From contig CAJINV010000001.1 in the NCBI GenBank assembly GCA_905178155.1, positions 13,780,664-13,844,663 on the forward strand: 64,000 nucleotides of DNA, read 5' to 3'. The DNA comes from Amoebophrya sp. A120 (Eukaryota; Sar; Dinophyceae; Syndiniales; Amoebophryaceae). A model generated the notes under the pieces. That model was not told the origin of the DNA, ran no database searches, and saw nothing but the letters and a program-made list of their open reading frames with translations. Shown here one piece after another: positions 56,335-64,000 of the stretch (positions within the stretch are counted from its first letter, which is position 1; the number at the start of each line of letters is the position of its first letter). The translations under genes were made by a program, and so were the position numbers.

Positions 56335-58900
56335 ATGAAGGCTGCACCTAGAACCACAAAGATGGCACACCAGCAAAGATTCCGGCCACGGCCAGGAGCA
56401 ATGCAGCGATCGCGCTCGACGCTCTTCGCCACCCTGGCCCTCGGCTCACCATTCATCTTTCCGGTTCTTCAACTTCCCCACTTTGTCCGCGCGCAGTCCC
56501 GATTCGCGATCGATCTCGGGGATGTCGACCCGAAGAAGCCGCCCGAGGAGGCCTCGGCGTTTTTCAACCCGACGACACAGCAGCTGCAGGTGCAGGCCGG
56601 CGAGGCGCACGACGTCGCCCCCTGGGCGCACGCAAGCTTCAAGGATTCCCTGGAGAAAACCGGGTGGACCGAACTACGGGTAAAGACCTCCACGGACGGC
56701 GGAATCCCCGCAGACCTGAAGATGTACGCGGCCGGGGTGCTGGAGGGACTGCTGTCCGCCGTGCGGATCTCGCAGTTCTTCAGCAACGCGCTGCGGACCA
56801 TCATCCGCACGGAGGACGGCGGGAAGGCGCTGAAGAACGTGATGAACATGCTGCAGGACGCGAACCTGTTCGTGCAGAAGAAGACGAACTTCCTGCCGGG
56901 GAAGGACGCGCCGCCCAGTCCGGACCCCTACTGGAAGCAGGTCCGCTACGTCTACGCGCAGGTTCGGGGCTTGCGGGACGGGTACAACCTGGCGGCGGCG
57001 GCCCACGGCGTCAAGGAACTGTCCATGGCGGAACTGTTGCTGCTCAATAGCCACGGCGAGCTGGGCGAGCTGCTAGAGGCCTACAGTCCGAATCGTGCCA
57101 TCGCCCGGAGGCGCTTTCAAGCCGCGACTGCGGTCTTCTTGCAGGAGAAGGCGACGGGGGATGCGGTGGAGATGCGCGACGCGAATCAAAAACGGGCATT
57201 TCTCGCGACATCCTCGAAGGAGCGGCAACAATCTGATGAATCTAGCGCCTCAAGGAGCAGTAGTACAAGAAGCGTGCAGCAATACGACGCCAAGGAGTTT
57301 CCTTTTCTCGCAGCTATTGCGGAACATGAACGGGAGCGGGCTGCGAAGAGTTCCGCCGGTTTTTCGCCGCTAGTGCACGATGTTGAGGAAAGTTCGTTCC
57401 TCTCATCATCTTCTGCTCCCTCTACCAGGTCAACAACTACTACATCGTCAACTAAAGACGCCGCCTCGACCGCCGCCCTTGCCGACAAGTTCTGGGAGCG
57501 CAAACTGGCCCGCACCGGGCACTGCAGCGCGCTGGTGCGCATTACCCCGGACAACAAGGATCTGTTGGTCGGACACACCTATCAGCTGCAAATATGTCTG
57601 GGTCTGGAAGAGTGCCAGCCTTGTCATGCAGGTTTTCCATGACCCATGAGGTCTAGCATGTAGGACATACCATGACAGATTCTATGAGAGTTCTATCATG
57701 CCTATCCTGCGTGAGAAACTGCCTCGCGATTAGGTCAAAAGTGGACCGCTTTTGGCAATCATGCAACACAGATCGTATACATGAATCAGATTTAGCATGG
57801 CAAGTTGCTTTGTTCCAGACCCAGACACTTTTGCATTTGATAACACCACGTGGGACGACTACGCGAAGATGACCCGCGTGTTCAAGTACTACGACTTCCC
57901 CTTGGACCGGTGGACGGCCTCGTCCGTCGTGGGCATGAGCTCCTACCCGGGGTGCGTCTCCTCCACCGACGAATTTTACCTGCTGTCGGCCGGGATCGTG
58001 CTCGGGGACACCAGCCTGGAGGTGCTGAACGCCGAGGTGTACGACCGCATCCCCGAGGGGCCCAAGCTGCCCAGCTTTTTCCACGTCATGGCCGCCAACC
58101 GCATGGCGCGGACCGCGGGGCACTGGGCGGCGCTGCTCACGGAAAACAACAACGGGCTGAAGAACGCGCAGTGGTTCGCCGTGGACTACAACCGCTTCGT
58201 GCCCAAGGCGGACGTGCCCACGAACCTGCTGTGGGTGGTGGAAACCATGCCGGGGCTCAGCGAGAAGAAGGATCTGTCCTCCCGCCTGATGGACGCCGGG
58301 GAGGTGGCGGACGGGACCGCCAGCAGCAGTTCCGCGTCGCAGGGCCAGTACTTTGCGTCGTTCAACCGCCCGATTTTCCCGGAGATCCGCCAGCGCCTGG
58401 GCCACCAGGACGCGGAAAATTCCTACGGGATTCTGTACTCCGCGGACCGCAACCCGCGGGCGCAGATTTTCGCCAACTGGGTCACGCAGGTGGAGACGCT
58501 CCGCGACATGCGCATGCTGCTGCGCGAAAACAACTACCCGAACGAGAAGTTTTTGGGGCAGGGGGCGGCCACCTGGTCGCTGCACCCCGGGCACGCGATC
58601 GCCGCGCGGCTGGACCTGGATCCGGGTTTGCTCAACCCAAATGGTGCGATTGACGCCAAGGCCGTCAACTACTGCTTGGTACAAAAAATGCAGATGCAGG
58701 TGATCTCCGGCCCGAGCCACGTCAAGCAGCCGGTGTTTGCCTGGAGCCAGGGAAGTGCCTTCCCGGGGTGGCCGCATTTAGGGCTGCCGGACAAATACGA
58801 TTTTCACTGGCGGCAAGTGTCCATCGCGGGGGATAAGGAGGACGAGCTGCACGACTTCGATGACAGTCAAAGTAAGTGTAGCCCTCGCGCGCCAGTGTAA
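56335..58900 (+). CDS. Phospholipase B-like (PLBD) Ntn-hydrolase (about 765 aa)
   Basis: Secreted or lysosomal hydrolase family that self-cleaves to expose a nucleophile cysteine. Exons 56335-57579 and 57848-58871/58900 flank one introner. The ATG at 56401 gives an ideal signal peptide (MQRSRSTLFATLALGS, ending HFVRAQ); 56335 adds 22 residues. Early family motifs: WTELRVKTS, AAGVLEGLLSAVRISQFFSN. A Ser-rich linker (57200-57470) precedes TGHCSALVRITPDNKDLLVGHT/TWDDYAKMTRVFKYYDFPL, where the Cys is the expected nucleophile and the slash marks the introner. Then YPGCVSSTDEFYLLSAGIVLGDTSLEV, QWFAVDYNRFVPK, LLWVVETMPG, EIRQRLGHQD and DPGLLNPNGAIDAKAVNY follow PLBD order. Catalytic features look intact. 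The 3' end is uncertain: CAA-A/GTAAGT at 58871 is a good donor, and an exon near 59134 may replace the TAA at 58898-58900. Confidence 0.88.
57580..57842 (+). mobile_element. Introner element (263 bp) in the phospholipase B-like gene
   Basis: Inverted ends match at 26 of 30 positions and share GTCTGGGTCTGGAA with the decarboxylase copies. Target duplication ACACC lies at 57575-57579 and 57843-57847. Removal joins GGA-CAC-ACC to ACG-TGG-GAC and restores the invariant VGHTTW motif of the family. The interior has CTTGTCATGCAGG and CATGACCCATGA words. No GT-AG register. Confidence 0.95.
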
Positions 58901-59619
58901 AAGAAACGCTATTGAATATGCAAATATAAAATGTCCGAAAACCAAGATAATTTTCTTTTCCAATGCGTGTTGATACAGGATGACGTTGATTCGTATTTCC
59001 CTAGGAGAGGCGGCAGCTTCTGGCTTCTGTAAAAGAAACAACGGCTTTGATACGTGTGTATTAGTCTCGAGCAAAGGTGGAATGTTCCTGTGGCGAATGC
59101 CTCCGTCGTAACGCGAATCTGACTCGGTCGCAGGTGGTCAAAAAAAGTGCAGTTTGTACGAAGTCGCCGTTTCTCACGCCGTCATGGTATGTCTTTGGCA
59201 GTTGTCAATGTCGTTTATGTGATGTGTTGTGTGTGTCTTTGTCGGTCAGCATTGTCCTCGACCCTGTCGTGTCGGTGCTGTTGCATCTGTCAATCTCTTT
59301 TGATGTGCAGCACCTGGCGCTCCGGCATCTTCGCCCAACTCGTCTACAACAGGCGCATGCTTGCAACATGCGAGCCAAATTAATAAAATGGCATAAGTAT
59401 TTCAAGAGAACTGCTAGGGTAGAGCCGCTAGGCCCGAGCTTTCGACTTGCGCGCCCCTTCGCTGCCTTCGCCAGAATCCCCACTCTGGTGCGTGGTGGTC
59501 GGTGCTGCGTAAAATACGCACGCACCCCCTGCAGCGTCGCCCGCGCTACCACGCGTTTTGTCGGTCTGGGCTTCTGTCTTCAGTATACCCAGGAAAAATG
59601 GAAGTCGCCCGCCAGCATC
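58901..59619. other. Intergenic or 3' exon region, no confirmed gene
   Basis: It may hold the last exon of the phospholipase gene after the acceptor TCGGTCGCAG at about 59133. The rest shows pyrimidine-rich sequence and no supported frame. Confidence 0.35.
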
Positions 59620-60380
59620 GGCGAACAGCGACCAGAAAAGCGAACAGAGCGCCGGGGCAAATGCCCAAGCTGCACCCAGGGGACACGTTTCTGGAGAACC
59701 TCCGGAGGTTTTGCATTTCCGGCCGGAAAGATTTGCAGCTCGCTGGGAAACCTTGCGGCATGTTAACGCACATCGGCCACCATACCAGTTTCCTCGGTCT
59801 AAGGCCCGGCCGTCAAATCGGTCGGGCAGGCTTTCGAAGCGTACAAAAATCGCAGATCGGGAGAAAAGCTGCCCGCCAACATGGCGGGCAGCGACCAGAA
59901 AATCGGGGCGAGTGCCGTGGGAGAGGCCCAAACTGCACCCAGGGGAGACGTATCCCGAAAGCCTTCGCGGCTTTTGCATTTCCAGCTGGAAACGTTCCCA
60001 GCGGGAAAGCCTTGCGCCATGTTGACAGCCAGACATCGGCCACCATACCAGGCCCCTCGGTCTACAGTCAGGCCCCCAAACCGTTCGGGCTTTCAAAGCG
60101 TACAAAAATCATCGGTCGAGCTGCTAGCTGCCCGCATCATGAACAGCGACCAGAAAATCGAGTAGAGCGCCGTAGGAAATGCCCAAAGTGCACCCAGGAG
60201 AGACGCATCTGGAGGACCTCCGGAGTTTTAGTATTTCCAGCTGGAAATGCCCCGGCTGGAACGCCTTGCGTTCTGTTGACATCGGTCACCGTATCAGGCT
60301 CCTCGGTCTCGACTCGAGTCAGGCTCTCAAATCGTTCGGGGTTTCAAAGCGTACAAAAATCGTAGATCGAAAAGCGAGAG
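59620..60380. repeat. Three degenerate tandem repeats of 255-263 bp
   Basis: CAGCGACCAGAAAA starts units at 59626, 59889 and 60144 (spacing 263 and 255). Each unit then has AAATGCCCAA(A/G)(C/G)TGCACCCAGG-like sequence, a CATTTCC(A/G)GC(C/T)GGAAA stretch, a CCTTGCG(C/G)CATGTTGAC-like stretch, and TTTC(A/G)AAGCGTACAAAAATC near its end. A frame of 287 codons stays open across all three, with C-P-x-C-T-Q words repeating, but there is no ATG-led gene or intron signal I trust. Confidence 0.88.
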
Positions 60381-61393
60381 AAGTAGGATTCTGAATCTAA
60401 ACGAACCACGGCACCACCGAGATGATTTGCATGAACAAAATGACGCCCCAGAAATTCCCGCCACTCCTGATCGTGCTGAACATATAAAAGCCGACCCGCT
60501 TCCCCTTGAGCAATTTCGAGCGCCCCTTCTGTGCTCTGATTTTAGACCGCGCCAGCCGTTTTTTTGTTTTTTTTAGATCGGGCAAGCGCGAATGTGGCGA
60601 GGCCGATGCCCGCAATTGCCCTGAAACCTGTACCAAACCCCCCACAGTTCCCGACATTTAGCAACCCAGGACATATTTAGAGCCCGCGCGGCCCCTGAAC
60701 CTCGTCAGGCTCTAACTGTAAGAAACAAATTGTGAACGGCCACGCTCTTTTACTTTTTTTTTTAGGCCCAGAGAAAGCACGCAGCACGGAGACAGCTCCT
60801 GGCCCGCCTGATATTGGTTGCTTTGTTTTATTTCCCTCAACACTATTAAAGAGAAAGACTGACGCTTGCGCTCGCATTGTTTTTCAAAGGCCACACCAAG
60901 CAAGGAGGCGCACGGACGAACTGAGCCCGTGGCGCTTGTGGCTTTTTTCTTTGACTGTGGCCGGCCGCACAGTAAATATTAACACGCAGAAACATGAGCG
61001 CGCGCGTCAAGGCCCGTGCGCAGAGCCACCCCATGACAGTCGAGCCAACTTCGCCCAGGGACGAGGGCGTTTAGGACTCCGCAGCCAGGTTGCCGCCGTC
61101 GCTGTTTTCCGCTTCTGTTGTCGGCCGGAGTGGCGCTTTTCTTGTCGCCTTTAACTTGCTTCACGACCGAGTTTGGCCGGTCGCTCGGCGGCGCGCATCA
61201 TTGGCCGGCGTCGCGCGTGTCAGTCCCCGCAAGGCGCAAGGTGCTTCCTCCAGTGGCGCTCGACCACGAGCGGCGCCACCGTTAGCGGCGCGGCGAGGCA
61301 GCGCGGCCGGCTGTATTGGCAGGGGCGGGGAGGCGGGGGCCCGGCGCGATTGTTTGTACGCCGAGAAGCCCGGCGGCATGCAAGACCGGCGAA
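60381..61393. other. Intergenic, becoming GC-rich, no gene seen
   Basis: From about 60990 GC content rises sharply towards the next gene. Frames on both strands are long only because of composition. Several T8-9 runs lie near 60568 and 60760. Confidence 0.4.
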
Positions 61394-62317
61394 ATGTCTT
61401 CTGGTGCAGCGGCGTCGCCGTCCAAAGATGCAGGGCCGGGCGCACCCGCGCGGATGCGGAGACCGATTCAACCGGCGGCCGGAACGTCCACAATGCCGAC
61501 CGAGGCCCAGGTTAGGGAGGCGGTGTCTTGCGCGGATGCAAAAACGAAGGCCAGAAATGAGAAGCGCAGCCGAATTAGCTTGGCGGACATTATTTTCGAG
61601 TACGTCGTCGGGAAGCCGCAAGCCTTTGGCGACAACCCGCCTCAGACCTCGAAAGAATGCCAGCAGCTCTGTTCCAAGTTGCGGGAGTATTGCCGGGAAG
61701 ATGAGTGGCAGAACATTATTCCGCAACGGGCTGACGCTGACGGATTTGGCTTTGGCAAGGGGCGGTGGGAGTGGAAGCAGGGCGAGAAGGACATCGACAA
61801 CGTGCGGCAGCTGGTGTACCAAGTCCTAGTGTTGAAAGAGCCACGCGCCAAGATTCCGGAGGATTTGCAGCGGCCAGACGACGCGAAGGTGAAGCGAAAA
61901 ACCGGCGAGACTGGAGCCGCCCAGCCGGCCCCGAAGAAGCAAAAGCGCGGGCGCGGAATTGATAGCGACCTTGATGACCCGGTCGAACGGTGGGACCAGG
62001 GGGGGGACGACGGTGCTGGCCACAAGGGGGGCGCGGCAGCGGGCTTCGGCAGAGACGGCTACCGCCCCGCGCTGGGCCCGGCGACGCGGGCTTCCAGGCC
62101 GCCGGCGGAGGCCCTATCGGCGCCCGCCGGGGCTAGCCAAGCGGGCTCCGCTGGGCCTGCAAGAGTATTAAGTGCCCGCCCGCACCCCTATACCTCAGCG
62201 GGCCCCAGCGCTGGGCCGCGCGCCCCGGCACCCTTGAAGCCGGCCGACCCAGCAGCAGTGCAGCGCGCCGTACTTCTGTGTCTGAGGTATAAAAATAAAG
62301 GCGCTACCTGCAGTTAA
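61394..62317 (+). CDS. Hypothetical protein with Ala/Pro-rich C-terminus (307 aa)
   Basis: The first in-frame ATG opens MSSGAAASPSKDAGPG; the frame itself is open upstream to 61316. Residues about 40-170 look folded and helical: EAQVREAVSCADAKTK, RISLADIIFEYVVGKPQAF, CQQLCSKLREYCREDEWQNI, FGKGRWEWKQGEKDIDNVRQ and LVYQVLVLKEPRAK. A basic stretch PAPKKQKRGRG resembles a nuclear localisation signal. The last 110 residues are Ala/Pro/Gly/Ser-rich. I recognise no family. It has no introns and is markedly more GC-rich than genes to its left, as is the kinase gene after it; a recent retrocopy, repeat-encoded gene or foreign origin are all possible. Confidence 0.5.
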   Translation: MSSGAAASPSKDAGPGAPARMRRPIQPAAGTSTMPTEAQVREAVSCADAKTKARNEKRSRISLADIIFEYVVGKPQAFGDNPPQTSKECQQLCSKLREYCREDEWQNIIPQRADADGFGFGKGRWEWKQGEKDIDNVRQLVYQVLVLKEPRAKIPEDLQRPDDAKVKRKTGETGAAQPAPKKQKRGRGIDSDLDDPVERWDQGGDDGAGHKGGAAAGFGRDGYRPALGPATRASRPPAEALSAPAGASQAGSAGPARVLSARPHPYTSAGPSAGPRAPAPLKPADPAAVQRAVLLCLRYKNKGATCS

Positions 62318-62552
62318 GCAGTAATTATGACGTTGAGGCCTTTGCTCGCTTTTCGCTGTGTCATTGCTTTGATAGATCTGCCCCGGGCCAGTTTCTTTGG
62401 TTTTTTTTGCTGATGAATGGAGCCGCCCTGGTCTTATTTCTTTGCTGGATTTTGTGCCGGGGCGCTCTTGACTGCTTCACTTTGATGGGAAAGTTGAAAA
62501 CTATTCGAACTATCACAGGAAAAAGTGGGCGGAGGTGGAGCAGCCAGAGAAC

Positions 62553-63650
62553 ATGAGAAAGGCAAAAGAGCGGCTCGCCCCCCTCATGTGGCGCGAAGAA
62601 AAAGAGGTCAGCAGGCAGATGGCGCAGCGCTTGGGGAATTTTGGCGCCCATTTTCAAGGTGCCGCTGGCAAATCGTTCCGCACGCAATTCGCCTGTTCCC
62701 TGGGGGAACAGGATGGGCCCCCACTGCGCACGCAGAGCGTGGATCATGTCTCGCTTGGGCCGGCGCATGGAGTGACGCCCGCAACGGAAGGAAGGACAAT
62801 AGAGTATTGCATCGCTTCACACCCGGGCTTCACCAGCGCGGACAAAAAGGGCCCCGGCGTCAGTGTTCACGGTTGCGGCTACCTCGGGCGCGGACAGTAT
62901 GGGACTGTGTACAAAGCCTGGCGCCGGGAGCTGCCGACAGCGATGGGAGACAATTTGCAGAAGCCCCCACCAGGAGGGTGGGGCCTGGTGGCAATGAAGT
63001 TCAGCTTGGGAGCTGGAAGGGAATCCTGCAGACAGGCGAACAGCATAATAATGCAGCACGAAGAGAAAGAGCGCCAGCACCTCGAAGGGATCGCCCGACG
63101 TGCTCATGAGGAGCAAGAAGGCTTGCCAGCTTGGAAAAGCAGTGAGGTGAAGGCAATCCAAAAGCGCATGGAACGCGAGGAGACCGGGTCCACGCCCCAT
63201 CGAAGTCTGGCGCTGGTGCTATCACGGCTACGGAACATGGGACCGGACTCCAACAGACTGGCCATGCCGATGTTGATGGGCCACGGGTTCGAGGCGTTCG
63301 CTTACAGCACACACCATGTGCAGGTGTTTGAACTTGCGCACGGCGATCTGGAACATTTGCAGGCCAGGTATTCGCGGACGGTGCAGCTGCAGGCACTTGA
63401 GAGCAGGGGCGGCCTTGACTCCGGGGTGAAAATCAATCGTAAGCACGAAAAAGAAGACTACTTCTCTTCCCTCGGCCCCTTTGATCGTGATATGAGCCCC
63501 AATATACTGGACATAAACGCAAACGGCGACAGAAAAATCGGCCTCCCCATTCACATCGCCTACCGATTTTGTTTGCAGATGTTACAGGGGATGCGCTGGC
63601 TGAAGCACAATAACTTCATTCACACGGACCTCAAGGAGGCGAACACATTT
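62553..63650 (+). CDS. Divergent protein kinase, catalytic domain incomplete in this frame
   Basis: Starts at the first ATG of a frame open from 62535. After a 100-residue N-terminal part, VHGCGYLGRGQYGTVYKAW is a clear glycine-rich loop, and WGLVAMKFSLG carries the VAIK-type lysine. A long charged insert (EEKERQHLEGIARRAHEEQE) follows, then hinge-like VQVFELAHGDLEHLQ, a second insert, and IAYRFCLQMLQGMRWLKHNNFIHTDLKEANTFV. The catalytic loop reads HTDLKEAN, with Thr for the Arg of HRD but Asp, Lys and Asn kept. After 63650 the frame runs on to a TAG at 63900-63902 without DFG or APE motifs, so a donor at GTCTATTTCG (63651) with the remaining exons beyond the window is likely; otherwise the gene is truncated. 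Ser/Thr specificity is assumed from DLKEAN. Confidence 0.7.
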
Positions 63651-64000
63651 GTCTATTTCGTTACAGCTTGGACGGCCGTTAGATTTCTGCGCGGTGAATT
63701 TCAAGTGATTTTAGCGGTCTGCAAGAATTTGGCAAGTCAAGTGGTTCTGCGGATATTTCTTCCCGGAAATATCGACATCCACCCGACGGAAAAGCCGGAG
63801 CGACATAAGTTCCAACAGGCTTCCGGTTGTGGCAGAATTTGTCAAGCAAAAAAGAAGCGGGATGGGGCGACGCAATGTCCAGCTGCATTGTCAACGCCCT
63901 AGGCTGATGAGTCATGAAGTAGCTTCGCGTCGTTGCTTTTCGTTTTGTGGGTGCTGCGGATGGTTTGCCGGGCTCGGGCGTCTGGGTCTGCCAGATGCTC
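63651..64000. other. Probable intron or decayed 3' part of the kinase gene
   Basis: The kinase frame continues open to 63902 but its residues (CKNLASQVVLRIFL and after) do not fit kinase subdomains VII-XI. No DFG-encoding segment is visible in any frame before the window ends. Confidence 0.4.

Noticed and set aside
59428-60105. 225-codon minus-strand frame
   Set aside because: It covers the 255-263-bp repeat array and shows no motif beyond the repeated words.
1-64000. Bacterial features: CRISPR arrays, operons, ribosome-binding sites, riboswitches
   Set aside because: The window is eukaryotic, with spliceosomal introns. No array of short direct repeats with unique spacers is present; the tandem arrays here have no spacers.

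Overview
This is nuclear DNA from a eukaryote, most likely a dinoflagellate-lineage alveolate, with Syndiniales such as Amoebophrya the best fit. The main evidence is several intron-sized elements with terminal inverted repeats and 5-bp target-site duplications that sit inside coding exons and cannot be spliced as GT-AG introns. Introner elements of this kind are known from Amoebophrya and some other dinoflagellates. Every gene I can support is on the + strand, which fits the unidirectional gene arrays of dinoflagellates. Ordinary GT-AG introns are also common. The assignment is inferred from architecture; no marker gene in the window settles it.

Layout. 1-300: a 120-bp tandem repeat running in from the left. 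1050-6040: an unrecognised three-exon gene, then the C-terminal half of a membrane-anchored pepsin-like protein. 7058-7804: an orphan gene. 8982-10004: a clear CCDC25 orthologue. 10482-13356: a PLP-dependent group IV decarboxylase carrying two introners. 14435-18259: a very low-complexity protein with one introner, followed by (or fused to) a roughly 1,700-residue helical-repeat protein at 18600-25005. 25006-27654: no gene seen. 27655-30151: an AAAP-type amino-acid transporter. 32956-36059: a coiled-coil protein with one introner. 36060-40494: AT-rich, no gene seen. 40495-45531: repeat-rich (LINE relic, 13-bp minisatellite, dispersed repeats, assembly gap, CT microsatellite). 45689-47218: endonuclease V. 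47833-52304: an SLC45/sucrose-transporter-like MFS protein with three introners and a 146-bp satellite inside a GT-AG intron. 53052-55801: a type II membrane protein combining a SAM-methyltransferase and a PAN domain. 56335-58900: a phospholipase B-like hydrolase with one introner. 59600-60380: 255-263-bp repeats. 61394 to the end: two GC-rich genes, an orphan and a divergent protein kinase.

The genes do not form one pathway. They are unrelated housekeeping genes (DNA repair, transport, lipid hydrolysis, decarboxylation, RNA binding) in one transcriptional direction. The unifying system is the introner invasion: eight genic insertions plus one apparently intergenic copy. In each of the eight genic cases, removing the element plus one duplicated 5-mer restores a continuous protein, and in conserved families it restores family motifs exactly. 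Several sequence-distinct inverted-repeat families follow the same rule. Exon boundaries are read by eye from frame, phase and splice consensus and have not been checked against transcripts.
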